In this document: piece after piece, positions 22,581-33,924 of the stretch
Layout: each line of letters starts with the position of its first letter
Numbering within the stretch: position 1 is the stretch's first letter
Assembly (NCBI GenBank): GCA_964017125.1
Contig: OZ024902.1
Span: 34,376,676-34,440,675, forward strand
Length of the DNA: 64,000 nt
Reading direction: 5' to 3'
Source: Flabesymbios commensalis
Taxonomy: Eukaryota > Annelida > Polychaeta > Terebellida > Flabelligeridae
The notes under the pieces: generated by a model
Database searches by the model: none
The model's input: only the letters and a program-made list of their open reading frames with translations
What the model was told of the DNA's origin: nothing
Translations under genes and position numbers: made by a program

Positions 22581-22907
22581 ACCGTGACATATAAATGGTG
22601 AAATGGTGAAACTGTTACAATCTCAGTTCATTTTATGAAGTTTAAGGGAAATGTGGAGCTTACATGTACTAATTATTGCATGTCATTATCTAAAGAATTT
22701 ATTAGTAGCATTACAGCACATGTTATACCAAAAAAATTAAAAACTTCTTTGTGTGCTTATTTTTTAGTATTTTAGCTGTAATTTGTTTTATGTGATATAT
22801 TTGAGACAATTCAGGATACCAAGTGTGGAGTGTACGATACGTTTCTCCATGGCGATCCGAAATGCGGGTATTATCAGCATTCCTTGTGGGATAAAATATT
22901 AGTATGC

Positions 22908-23010
22908 AAAAAACCCCATCTAAACCGTGACAATACCAATGTAAACATCAATCGAGATCGTCACTAAACATTTTCAGCTGTGACCGAGTTCACTCCCGGT
23001 GTGCATGCAC
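22908..23010 (-). repeat. Second arm of the distant inverted pair
   Basis: Complement of 14036-14120 (see there). Confidence 0.6.
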
Positions 23011-23264
23011 ATTATTTATGACGTCATTTAAAATTTAATTTTAATGATCACAGAACTAAATTTAAATTGTTCAAAAGTATATAAAACAAAACATGCAAAA
23101 CGCAATACAGATTTGTCAAAAACTCTTTCAGTCGATTAAACAGAAAGGACACGGATATAAAATCAACTAAGGAAATTAATTTAGAAAATTTTGACACCAC
23201 CACCCTTTTCGCGTGGCGGGTGGCGTGGCATCACTATAGAAACAACGTCACACGCTATCCAGTA

Positions 23265-23345
23265 AACACAATACACATTGGCCCTATGGTGGTTCAATGC
23301 CGACCAACGTCTCTGACGTCGTACCAACACCAAGCCTCCACTGTA
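23265..23345. repeat. GTTGGCC-family palindrome fragment
   Basis: Contains ACCAACGTCTCTGACGTCG between AACACAATACACATTGG and a degraded right arm. Confidence 0.4.
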
Positions 23346-23499
23346 GGTTTAAAGAATCATCCAACTGCCTGGGACGGTCAAGTGTAGGCCAACAGTAGCC
23401 TATTGAATACAGATTGACGGCATTATTCATGTTAATATAGCCACTGAACTGATTACAAGATACTACTTAAACAAGACATTGATCTAATGCTGTTTTAAT

Positions 23500-23665
23500 G
23501 TTAGGCCAACGTCTGCGACGCTGGCCCAACATTGAACCAACATTGGATAAATGTACAATGTTTGAGAGAAAGTCCTGCTGCCCAGCAAACACAAGACATT
23601 TGTATAACATTTATACCCCGTCGGCCCAACGTCTTCGCCATTGGTCCAACAGTAACAGTAACTCA
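23500..23665. repeat. Two partial GTTGGCC-family copies
   Basis: TAGGCCAACGTCTGCGACG with GGCCCAACATTGAACC, then CCCAGCAAACACAAGAC followed by GGCCCAACGTCTTCG and TTGGTCCAACAG. The CCCAGCAAACACAA word is the typical outer end of the family. Plus- and minus-strand frames here are fortuitous. Confidence 0.55.
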
Positions 23666-24313
23666 CCAGCAACTTTGGTGTTCAAGCGTGTAACAGCTAC
23701 CAACAAGACAAGAAAGTAAGATAATCCAGTAGATCTCTGATCAGCCATATTTCTGACACAAACTTCAATCACTCATATAAAAAGTGACAGTCGCGTCGGA
23801 CACCTCATCATGCCTGAAGAGTCACGGTGTAAACGATTATAACGTTTGTATTCCCTACGATTTCCAACTCTTCAATACGCAACGAAGTGTACTGGGAAAA
23901 CCCGAGTGCGATGAAATGCTTTATATTTACCAGTTTACAGTTAGTGATAGGCCCACACAGAAACCGTGATTGGACCAGAACTCGATCACGACCAATCACA
24001 ATCTACGCCGCTTTACGTGTTGATATTGATTATTTCAACAGACTACAAAACAAATGTTTACCTATATCTGCTCGTCTAGCTTAGGATATTAGATCTGTGG
24101 ATTTTGATAAACACTTTGCCTCCATACACTCTGCCGTGCCGAGGCAAAAGGTAGTGACTGCTTACTTGTCGAATAAGAAGTTACTGCTTTTTTGCCAGAG
24201 CAGCGGAGGATAGTCTATAGTATATTTTGATCTCTTAATATTTTTCGCAACAGTAGGCCAAGTCCGATAGCAAAATGGTATATAACGACGAAGTAAAAAG
24301 ATTATTCTGGTAA

Positions 24314-24430
24314 TATTCATGAGATAATAAGATCAGTATATGGTAAAATTCATATTATGTCATCATGCAATATTCATCAGATAATAAGATCAGTATATAT
24401 GGTAAAATTCATATCATGTCATCATGTATT
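24314..24430. repeat. Two-unit tandem repeat (~64 bp)
   Basis: AATATTCATsAGATAATAAG, ATCAGTATATGG and AAAATTCATATyATGTCATC occur twice in succession. Confidence 0.8.
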
Positions 24431-24488
24431 ATATGCCTGCGATTAGTCTCACTAGTTTATGATTACTTCCCGGTTCTCCATGGACAAT

Positions 24489-24566
24489 CCCCCCCCCCCC
24501 CCCCCACCAGGGTAAACCAGTAAACACGAGGCATTGAGTAAATATATTGTGTTTGCTGGGCCAGTT
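24489..24566. repeat. C-run (24489-24505) followed by a minimal GTTGGCC-type copy
   Basis: Seventeen C, then CCAGTAAACACGAGG ... ATTGTGTTTGCTGGG, i.e. both outer ends of the family with almost no middle. Confidence 0.5.
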
Positions 24567-24744
24567 CCACATACAATTTACCATTTTCTTGTTCTATATA
24601 GCGCCAGTTTCAAGGCTATGCTATCTTTTGAAGCAGGGCAATACATATGAAAATCCACAATCTTTAGAATTGCCTGGACTACGCTGGCGGTCACGCGGGC
24701 AGACACGGAGGCGACACGAAGGCCACATATATAGTGGCTGCTGT

Positions 24745-25504
24745 AGGTGTCACACTTGATATACTCAGTGTTGAATACTATCTATTCATTGTCGCCAATA
24801 AGTATGCGTCGTCTTTGTTGTACAGGCTTCAACCACAATGTAACATCAAAGACCATTTACAATAACATGATTGACTCTCCCCAAAACGTGAAATTATGGT
24901 ACATAATGGCCGAAAGTGATCGTAATTCTACTTTAAACATCACACAACATTAGAAAAGCTCCCCATGGTAATATGAGAGTAAGGACATAAAATTAGCATA
25001 TATATATTAATCTAATACTGACTGAGTATGGTGTAATTGTCCTAATGCTATTTAAAAAAAACATATTCAGTGAAAAGCGACACTGATTTGGTTCTTCTTT
25101 TGTAATTTCTTTTCATCTAAATGAAGGTGTCACACTTGATATACTCAGTGTTGAATACTATCTATTCATTGTCGCCAATAAGTATGCGTCGTCTTTGTTG
25201 TACAGGCTTCAACCACAATGTAACATCAAAGACCATTTACAATAACATGATCGACTCTCCCCAAAACGTGAGATTATGGTACATAATGGCCGAAAGTGAT
25301 CGTAATTCTACTTTAAACATCACACAACATTAGAAAAGCTCCCCATGGTAATATGAGAGTAAGGACATAAAATTTGCATATATATATCAATCTAATACTG
25401 ACCGAGTATGGTGTAATAGTCCTAATGCTATTTTAAAAAAAACATATTCAGTGAAAAGCGACAGTGATTTGCTTATTCTTTTGTAATTTCTTTCCATCTA
25501 AATG
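24745..25504 (+). repeat. 380-bp tandem pair, nearly identical units
   Basis: Unit 1 is 24745-25124 and unit 2 is 25125-25504. Both start AGGTGTCACACTTGATATAC and end CATCTAAATG. I see roughly eight to ten substitutions plus a 1-base indel in the A-run. The open frames 24747-24953 and 25121-25333 give the same 68-residue peptide with one change (KLWY/RLWY). It has no domain I recognise. A small duplicated exon is possible but unsupported. Confidence 0.9.
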
Positions 25505-25564
25505 TGTTTTAATGTTGCCAAGTACAACGAAAAGTGATATAAGATTAATTACAATGATGTTTAA

Positions 25565-25693
25565 TATTTAAATTATCCGTGAAACGTTTTTAATTATCCG
25601 CGGAACGTTATAATTCTCCGCGAAGGTTTTAATTCTCTGTGGAAGGTTTTTAATTGTCCGCGGAAGGTTTTTAATTATCTACGTAAGGTTTAT
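25565..25693. repeat. ~22-bp minisatellite, about six units
   Basis: Units follow TTTTAATTnTCCGCGGAAGG with substitutions. Confidence 0.85.
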
Positions 25694-25754
25694 TTACTCA
25701 TGTGGATAATGGCCAACCATAAATATAGGCCTACACGTGTATTCTGTGTCATGA

Positions 25755-25858
25755 TATCCCAGTAAACACGACACTTTGACCCAATGTTTGTTTGATGATG
25801 GTCCAGCGTCGTAGACATCAAATCAGCATTGATTCAACTTGTTGTGTTTGCTAGGATG
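25755..25858. repeat. GTTGGCC-family copy
   Basis: CCAGTAAACACGACA ... CAGCGTCGTAGACATC ... TTGTTGTGTTTGCTAGG: outer ends and GTCGTAGAC centre in the right places. A further fragment lies at about 25900-25985. Confidence 0.55.
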
Positions 25859-26364
25859 ATGCTCTAGTAATCGCAACAAACAAATTTGACATTCAGTCGG
25901 TATTGGCGTCATGTTTGTTTCACTGTCTGTTACGCTGGCCCAGCCTTGTACTGGATCAACGTCTGGGACAAAGACTGTAGCAAAAATTATTCAGGAATTA
26001 TCTTTGTTGTGCTTGTATCAGCTGGCACCTATGCTTCCCACCGATTCAACTTAGAGCTTTAACAAACACTTTATGATATTCATCACAGATGAAACATTTG
26101 GTTATTATTTTGAATAGAAGATCTATTGACGAACCGTTACATTTTATCGATATATTAAAAAATACCACTTTATATTTTGAAAATAATATGTTTTTTTGGG
26201 GTGATATGGACTGTAAATTTTTTGACGAGTGATTTGTTCACTATGTTTACATATTGTTTACATTCTTCTGATGCTACTGTTTTTTAATTTCTGACTTTGC
26301 AAGCTGGAAAATCTGGGGAAAAAAAATTGTGCAAGGGTGAAATTTATGAAACATCATCTGTAGG

Positions 26365-26475
26365 AAATAAAATGAAATGAAATGAATCGGGCTTTAGGCC
26401 ACCTTTGTGCACATATAGGCTAAACTGGGCCAGGAGAACCTCCTGAGGATGGTGAGATGATTGAGATGACACTGT
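26365..26475 (-). mobile_element. Truncated SINE (3' portion only)
   Basis: Identical in order to the 3' third of the complete SINEs: (AAATG)n tail, GAATCGGGCTTTAGGCCACC, then GAGGATGGTGAGATGATTG. It stops abruptly after GACACTGT. The head is missing, consistent with 5' truncation. Confidence 0.85.
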
Positions 26476-27883
26476 ATGATGGCCACTATTAAGCATTCTA
26501 AGCATGCTATACAATGGTTTATTTATTTACCTTGATGATCATGCTAAATTGGTTCCATCTGGATATTTTAAAACTAATGGGTGGAATGCTTATAACGGAT
26601 ATTTGCATGGCAGTTTTAACATGTATTTATACAATCGACAGGTAGTATCTAATTGCCATAGATTGTAATTTCACAGACTCGATCACCATGATCACTGAAG
26701 TGCGTCACACATAACTTTTATTTTTATTCGATTTAAATGTCCTATACAATGTTGATACAGACAGTTTTCACAGGAGTTATTGAAGGGTGACATGTGCTAA
26801 CCCACACATGAGACAAAATACAAAGAATGAAAAAAATAAAACAAAAATATTTGCACTGATGTGTGTTGTGCTGCATCCAAGTAGGCTAGGTCCCCATACA
26901 TCGTGTGAACAAAAAATAACACTTGGTAAACTTTTGTATTCCTTATATTTAATTTGCAATACAATTAAGGCACATAAGACAAAATAAAGAGCCACACAAT
27001 AGATAAGCTAGATATAACTTTTTGTAATTATCTTCAAGATTCATATTTTCAAAGTCTTATTTTCCTTTACGGACTCCCCCCTGATAAAACTACTACTCCC
27101 AGAAACAGACTTCTTTTTGAGGAGGACCCCTGAGGTAGCCCCTGGGCACATTACAGGTCATAGCTAATGGCATGCGCACATCGCTCAAATTAGAAATGCA
27201 AGAGAGCATTGCGTTCATGTCACTGACCATACTGGTAGGAGATTTTCAACCACACATGTAATGAAATATCTCCATTGCAATTAATGCATTTACACATGTG
27301 AATTTCGCATAAATGCGAGTTTGGTAAAGGCAGCTAGTTATCACATAGATGCGAGATTGGTAAAGGAAGAGTTAATGTGTATTGTGGATGTTTTGTATTA
27401 TAGATATTAGTTTTCATTTACAATGCTTTCACTTACAAGAATCTGGCATCAACTAGCAGCTAAATAACAGTGAAACGTCATGTATCAATTTACAGCAAAA
27501 TGACACACATCCACGTGCATATCACGTGAAATATACACCACTTTATAATATTTATTTAAATGATTAAAATTTGCTGAAAAGAGCACTCTCAAACACGCAC
27601 TACAAAAGCGAATTGTTTAGCATAAAACCAGCCCATTTGCGGGAATAGATCTGCTGATTGACAAATTACTGATGGAGCTCTTTAGGGATCATGGAGAGAG
27701 AATATTATATATCGGTATCTTACATACCTAAGTGTTGAAACAAGCGGTGTAAATATTGGAAGTCAAGGCGATTGAGTTTCACAGAATGGTTGTTAGATGG
27801 ATCTCACAGTAGTAATACACAAATGACACTGGTTTCAGGTTATTTCGCGTTCGGCTTAATGTTTAACATTAGTAGTTATACCC
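26476..27883. other. Stretch with no recognisable feature
   Basis: AT-rich, no coding signal. The overlapping frames 26777-26995 on opposite strands have no recognisable domain. Confidence 0.4.
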
Positions 27884-27913
27884 CAGTCACACATACACGA
27901 CGCACAGTCCACG
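27884..27913 (+). repeat. Left terminal inverted repeat of the Harbinger element
   Basis: Thirty bases, two mismatches to the complement of 33925-33954. Confidence 0.8.
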
Positions 27914-27995
27914 TCTTGAGTGACAAAAAATAGAGCAGTGCGTCGTTGTGCGTCCATGAATTTAGTCAGGATATGAGAAGAGCCAGCGAGTTTGA

Positions 27996-28328
27996 AGGGA
28001 CATGAGTTTGAAGGGAAATCATAAAAAAATCGGTGATTTTATTATGGCTTCTTAATATGACCATATGATGTAAACATGTCCATAGAGTTACTGCAAAAGT
28101 TTTTTTTTTAATTTTGTGCTGCTACCGTATTTTTTATTTTTGACATGGTTGTCAATAATTAGAAATCAGGAATTTCTTCTGTATATCTAGCCTAACTGGT
28201 AAATGCGCAGCACAAAAAAATTGCAGTTCCAGTATATGGACATCATATGGTTTACATCATATGGTCATATTATTAAGCTAAAATAAAATCACCGATTTGT
28301 TAATGATTTTAGACCTGGGCATGTCCCT
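27996..28328. mobile_element. 333-bp MITE with long inverted ends and TTAA-type flanks
   Basis: The left arm (AGGGACATG, then AATCGGTGATTTTATTATGG, ATATGACCATATGATGTAAA) pairs with the right arm over about 90 bp. Flanks are TTGA (27992-27995) and TTAA (28329-28332), one mismatch from a TTAA duplication, as made by piggyBac- or Kolobok-type transposases. It has no coding capacity. It is nested in the Harbinger element, so it arrived later. Confidence 0.75.
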
Positions 28329-28581
28329 TTAAGACGAATATACAGCGTGTTATAAATAAATCAGGTGTACAAATCAGCTAATACACAGCGTTTTGCCACC
28401 GTGTGGCGCGTTTGCAGGGCGACAAAGTTAACGAATACAACGCGCATCGCCAGCGCGAGGCACAAAAAAGTCAGAAAGCTTTTAGCACGCCCCATATATA
28501 TTCGCTGGACATGCGTTAGGAACACGTTAGAATGGGCGCTATATGCGCGCTCAGTGTCGGCATTTTTTTCTAGCCGAAAGG

Positions 28582-28625
28582 CTCAGTCACACGTGCGTCG
28601 GTCGTGCGTCAGCACTCGTTACTGG
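28582..28625 (+). repeat. Additional Harbinger-type terminal-repeat-like sequence
   Basis: CTCAGTCACACGTGCGTCGG resembles the outer end at 27884 and is in the same orientation. It could be a subterminal duplicate, or the true end of a second, nested copy. Confidence 0.45.
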
Positions 28626-29074
28626 AGCGCACTGCACTAACGCTACGCATATTTTTGTGCGCCAGATAATCGCCAAAGGAAGTTGGGTGTGTTTAAAATA
28701 TTAAACGCATATGAACGCATAAATGTACACGCCAGAAACACGTGGGGCGCGCTAGAATAACGTCATATCAACGCTAGATATACGTAGAGCTGACTTTTTA
28801 TGTTCGTATTTTCAGGTTTAACGTCTACCCAGCGTAATCCAGGCGCATCAATAACGAGCACCATGCTACGATTATTTGCAGGCATGACGAGTCTGTTGTA
28901 CGTCCCGCGTCCTCATAGCGCTTTAATAGCGTGTACCTGGCATGTACGTAACGTGCTGCCATGGGGAATATAAAAGGGTACCGCCAATACATCATGATCA
29001 CTTCTCCTCTGATTCTCATGGTGATGAAACAGGCTTAATTGTATTGATAGATTGTAGAAAAAACAATACAAAAA

Positions 29075-30020
29075 ATGGATGATCCCGATAGGCTGTGACT
29101 GCACTACGAAATAGCTGTTCTCCAGCAAAGGCAAAACCTCATGGAGCTGGCAATTCATCAAGTCCACGTAATTAGGCGAAAAAGAAGACGAGGTCGAAGG
29201 AGAATGTGGATCAGACCATGGATTGTAGACGACGACAGTTTGGCCTGTATATATGATCAGCTGATGGTAGAACTCCGCAACGAAGACCAGATGGCCTTTA
29301 AAAATTTCATGCGGATGCCCTCCGAGATGTTAGACGAGCTGTTAACCAGAGTTGGTCCGAAGATCACCAAGCATAATACGTGTACCACCTACAGAGATGC
29401 TCTCGACCCCGGTTTGAAGCTTACCCTCACTCTGCGACATCTTGCGTCTGTGACCAAGTATCACTCAAGGTCATATGGTTGGAGGGTACCACATAACACC
29501 ATGTCTCTCTTTATCCCAGAAGTGTGTGAAGCTATCATCAGTGAGTACAAGGATGAGGTGATGCAGTGTCCAACCACCCCTGACGAATGGCGTGCAATAG
29601 CGTACAAGTTCATGGAAAGGTGGAATTTCTCTCATACTAGTGGTGCACTTGATGGCAAGCACGTCGACATCAAGTGTCCACGTCCTTTTTTTTGTCGTCG
29701 ATGATGCTTTTGCCCTAAGACCCCATGATGAAACTATACAGCCTGCGGGGTATGACACAGACAGAGCGCATCTTTACTACAGGCACGGAGTATTGTAGAA
29801 AATGCGTTCGGCAAATTGGCCAACCGGTGCCAAGTTCTCCTTACCACTTGGTAACAACAGCCCAATCGGTGAAGCTCATTGTTACAGTATGCATGATCCT
29901 TCACTAACTTGATGAGGTACAGAAGGAAAGAAACAGAGGAACCTAATCAAGCTTTGGGCCAGCTCCGAAGCCGGTTCAGTTCCATGACAAGAAAGAATGT
30001 TATAGTGCACCCCTTCAAAT
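29075..30020 (+). pseudogene. PIF/Harbinger (HARBI1-like) transposase, broken
   Basis: The main open frame (29141-29704, 187 residues) reads as the N-terminal half of a Harbinger transposase: a basic stretch RRKRRRGRRRMWIRPW, then FKNFMRMPSEMLDELLTRVG, LTLRHLASVTKYHSRSYGWR and the first catalytic Asp in SGALDGKHVDIKCP (Asp 171). The start was probably ATG 29075 (MDDPD...), now followed by an in-frame TGA at 29096. After CPRP the sequence jumps straight to DDAFALRP, the part after the second catalytic Asp. Some 60 residues containing that Asp are deleted. The rest is shifted between frames: MMKLYSLRGMTQTERIF, then RSIVENAFGKLANRCQVLL with the third acidic residue (Glu), then SVKLIVTVCMILH. Related active enzymes cut and paste the element in the nucleus together with the MADF partner. 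This copy cannot. Confidence 0.88.
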
Positions 30021-30184
30021 ACAGTAAAACTCACACTGAATGAATGAATGATATTATTGTAAGGAATAGAAAATATTATATTGCGATATAAAGACAACCA
30101 CTGAAATTAAAATATTCGTGATTATTTACAAAATAATATCGCCCACACTTCCATTACATTTTAAGGGCATAGTTAGTATATTTG

Positions 30185-30220
30185 GTATTGTTAATAAGCA
30201 AATTTGCTTATTAACAATAC
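30185..30220. repeat. Perfect 36-bp palindrome
   Basis: GTATTGTTAATAAGCAAA followed directly by its exact complement TTTGCTTATTAACAATAC, with no loop. Confidence 0.95.
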
Positions 30221-30724
30221 AAAATTGCAATGTGATATCATTCAAATAATAAAGTATAATCATGATAGAATAAAGCACACTAGAATGTCTGTTTCTGAAA
30301 CAACACGAAATGCGTTTCGACAGTTGAAATATGTAGCCTACCTTAGCAATAATAGGGGAGTTTACATGATTCTACTGGTTTTTAAGTTTTAAACATCTCG
30401 ACCATTTTCCATTTTGTTAACCATTTTGAATTTTGTCGGCCATTTTCGATTTGGATAGCGGCTAAAACGTAGAAATACCACTCCTTTCCTGCCTCAGATG
30501 CACCGTTTCCGAGATATTTCAGTTTCACATTGTATAAAGTAATCTCTTTCCATTGCATTTACCCAAGATGACAGAAGGGAATTTCTTTTAAACCATAATG
30601 AAACCACCCCAAGGTGATGTCCTATTATGAGTTTTTACCAATGCGGGGGGGGGGGGGGTGATTTCACTCCTTTGTATCCTCAGCTAATGCTAATGTTATT
30701 TCAATGGGATAATCTCGAACTTCA

Positions 30725-31347
30725 GTAAACAGGAGACACCAACCCAATGTTTGTTTATTGTTATGCCAGCGTTATAAAAACAATAGTTTGGAAAAAGAAT
30801 TTTAATTATTTGTCAAAACTAAATAACAAAGTCGGCCGAGTCTGGCAAAGCGCTGTCTTTTGCCGAAGATAAAATGACCACAAAAACAACTCAGACACTC
30901 ACCCATCACTAGTTCAAAGCTAGATCAACGTTGCTGAGTTTGGCCAAAATCTTAACCCACACAAAGCAAGTGACTGGGTACGCTTGGAAAATTATATGCG
31001 ATTATATACAGTTTATTGTATACAGTTTATTAACATCACATTCCACTGGAGACGATCAACCCTGTTCCGAACCAATGCTTGGCCACCGTCAATGGTACGA
31101 GTAAAACATATACGCCCAACGCGATATACGCGATATACGCCCAAACGTCTCGGACCTACTGTTATATCATAAAAAAAAATCAATGAATACGTAGAAAACG
31201 TCATGACTAGTCAGAAAAATGTGAAGTGACTGCCCAGCAAAACATGATACTTTTATCCATGCAATGTTGGTTTAATACTGGACCAAAGTCGTGGACAGTG
31301 GGCCAACAATAAACCCACATTAGATTAATGTCCTGTGTCTACCGGGC
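30725..31347. repeat. GTTGGCC-family copies within the Harbinger element
   Basis: Fragments at 30725-30780 and 30905-31090, and a fuller copy at 31231-31347 (CCCAGCAAAACATGATAC ... ATGTTGGTTTAATACTGG ... GTCGTGGACAGTGGGCC ... GTGTCTACCGGGCA). Confidence 0.5.
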
Positions 31348-31509
31348 ATTGCTCTGAATTATTATCCCGTGTTTGTTTCACAATAAAAACCGTTAAGCAC
31401 TCTACAATGTTGGTTTTAAACAACAGTAAACATAAGTCATGCACTATGTAGCCAAACATTATTGAATAGATTTTTAATATGATTTTAAAACATTCGTCAA
31501 AAATAAGTG

Positions 31510-32040
31510 GCCATTTTACGGTACTCACACTGACAATTGGTTCCGGTCTGTGGTAGGTGATCCTTTGGAGCAAGCGGAAGTTCTTTATTGTCCAGAACCC
31601 TCTCTCCGTGAAAACCCGTTGGCCGGATCCGGATCCGGCAGCTTGTCTAGGCGCGCGATATTGTCTCTTAGGCCCTTAAACCAACCTTGCAGACTTTCTA
31701 CAGTTTTTGACATGGTTTCAGCCTACTTTTGCCATGCTGTGATTTTTAGATCCGGACGTCTGTAGTTTCGAAACTTATTGTCCCACAGCATCTCATTTAA
31801 CTCCAAAAAATGGATCATCATTTCATCCTCGTTATCGGTTAACTTACAGCCCTCCGGCGTGGTCTTGGCTTTAGTGGATGGAGCTTGCAGCCCTTCGGCT
31901 TGGTTTTAGCTTCAGTGGATGGAGCCAATGAACTTGATGAATTGTAAGTTGTCCACTGACTCTGAGCTGGAGTGAGCTGGTGACCCTTGAGGAGATGACA
32001 ACATAGAGCGACGTGTGACAGTAGCAGGATCAACTCGGGG
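31510..32040 (-). pseudogene. MADF/Myb-like DNA-binding partner protein of the Harbinger element, broken
   Basis: On the minus strand, reading from 32040 down: a Ser/Pro/Lys-rich leader (MLSSPQG, SSSSLAPST, KAKTTPEGCKL). Then the start of a MADF-type domain, DEMMIHFLELNEMLWDNKFR, followed by NYRRPDLKITAWQK, VESLQGWFKGLRDNIARLDK and, in another frame, RITYHRPEPIVSVS. The W...L..WF..LRDN..RL pattern is that of MADF/SANT partners that PIF/Harbinger elements carry for DNA binding and nuclear import of the transposase. At least one stop and one frame change break it. A short internal duplication (TTTAGTGGATGGAGC / TTCAGTGGATGGAGC near 31870-31925) lies in the leader. It is convergent with the transposase. 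Confidence 0.8.
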
Positions 32041-32389
32041 CTGCTAAATAACCAACAGTCTCGTAGGACACGTGTTCAAGCTGGTGTAATATTGTACTTA
32101 GCTCTGTTATCATGTACATTCACATATTCATATCCTAGGATAATCACAACTAATACTTAACCAAAAAGACCTACTATATAAAATACCTACATTGGAATTA
32201 GTCGCTGGGTTTGAAACTGAAATTTCTTACGCTATCTCAAGCTTCAAATGAATGAAAAATACCCTTATATTTAAAAATGAGACATGTTAGAATTTTTAAT
32301 CAATGATTTCTGACATATGATATTTTGTAAATTTGATAAATCTATATCTATATTCCCATATGAAAAAGCAGTTGAACATCGCCTAATCG

Positions 32390-33230
32390 TGACACCTGCA
32401 CTGAAAGAGCTAACCAATATGGCAGCCATGTTGGATTTTGTGCTGATAAACACATTCTATAAAAAAAATTGGTGATAGAAATATATTCTAGATTTCATGG
32501 CTCTGAACTGAAAGTTTTAACAACATGATGATTATGGCATGTAGGTGATTTTCTGTGGGGGTGGGGGGGGGACGCTTGACATAATGGTCGCCATCTTAGA
32601 TTTGTGGAGATAAGAAAAGGAATGATATCATTTCTGATCCTATTGATGAGCTTTTTGTGCCTTAAGACATGTGTAGAGGCACCAAAATATTTTTTTTTAA
32701 CTGCAAAAGTGAGGAATTGGGGTATACTCCTCGTTTTTTTTGGAAAAATGACGTTATATGGTGTTACATAACATTAAACTATGTGGGATTTATGTTGATA
32801 AATTCAATATAATAAGACATTGGTGATCTAAATAAGTGCTAGACTCCATGGGTTTAGACAAAAAATAAATTTTAGGCTCAACAACGAGATAGTTACCTCA
32901 TATTTTCGTTTTTTTAAGAGATCGCTCAACATACTCGGTATATCAATATGACGGCCATCTCGGATTTTTGGTATTGAGAAAAGTACTGATATCATTTCTG
33001 ATCATCTGGATGAACTCTTCGTGTCCTCAAACATAAGTAGATACACCTAAATATTTTTTTTCTAACTGCAAAAGTGAGGAATTATGGTATACCCCTGTTT
33101 TTTCGAAAATGGCGTTACATGGTGGCGGCCATCTTGAATTAAAAAAAATGCACAAGGGGGATTTTTGGGGCCTCTTCGGAATTCGTCTGGGGAGATGTCC
33201 ATGTATCATTCCTAAAAAAATCAGCTCTCT
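32390..33230. repeat. ~380-bp tandem array with AT(G)GCGGCCAT core, about 2.5 units
   Basis: Shared words: ATATGGCAGCCATGTTGG / AATGGTCGCCATCTTAGA / ATGACGGCCATCTCGGAT / GTGGCGGCCATCTTGAAT, TGATATCATTTCTGATC, AACTGCAAAAGTGAGGAATT and GGTATACTCC. A G-run lies near 32558-32571. The 188-codon frame 33109-33675 spans the edge of this array and the subterminal repeats. I do not consider it a gene. Confidence 0.75.
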
Positions 33231-33924
33231 GCAATTTTATTCCAGGTTCAACCTTAATGCTCTTGCACTATGCTTATATCTGCCGCTCTTACTGCAACAG
33301 CTTACTCCAGAATCTGCAATAGCAGGAGTCTTCTTTGTCTTCTTGGGTTTGATACCCGATTTTTATTTTACTCTCTTGCACGGCATGCTGATAATTATGA
33401 TGGAGATATGGCAAGTGTTGGTATATAAAGGCCTACAGACGGAACAATGTGTCACATGGCCCATATCGTTTGACAGCTATACTCCTACAAACGGGGCATT
33501 CTGTCACATGTCCCCTATAGGTCGCCAGCCACGCGTTGGCTGCACGTTGCACGCGCGGGGCAGTCGCGGTCAACGCGTTTGCCCTGCGTTGAGCGTGCGG
33601 GGCAGGCGCTCTCCACACGCTGGTTGTTCGCCCAGCGCTCGAGCAACAGGCTGTGATTTTTTAAATAAAAGTTGACCCTATTATATTGTCATAAATTTAG
33701 AACACTTTCTTCTTTTAGAAATGGTAACTGGTGCACTGAACAAACTGCGAAAAGCTACTATGATAGTCGACATCAGTGTTATAAGGTTTAATACGCACTG
33801 CATTCGTCCAATGCGTTGGCAACGCGCTATACATTCGCTCTTTGCGTTTGAAACACGCTGTGAATTCGCATTAAACTCGCTACGTTTTTCACAATCCAGA
33901 CACAATTTATATTATTTTTTCATG

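Noticed and set aside
28365-28640. Arg-rich 91-codon frame
   Set aside because: It lies in the ACGC/GCGT-rich subterminal region of the Harbinger element, and its composition follows the repeated words.
33109-33675. 188-codon plus-strand frame in the Harbinger element
   Set aside because: It spans the end of a tandem repeat and the GCGT-rich subterminal zone, with no domain resemblance and no place in Harbinger gene order.
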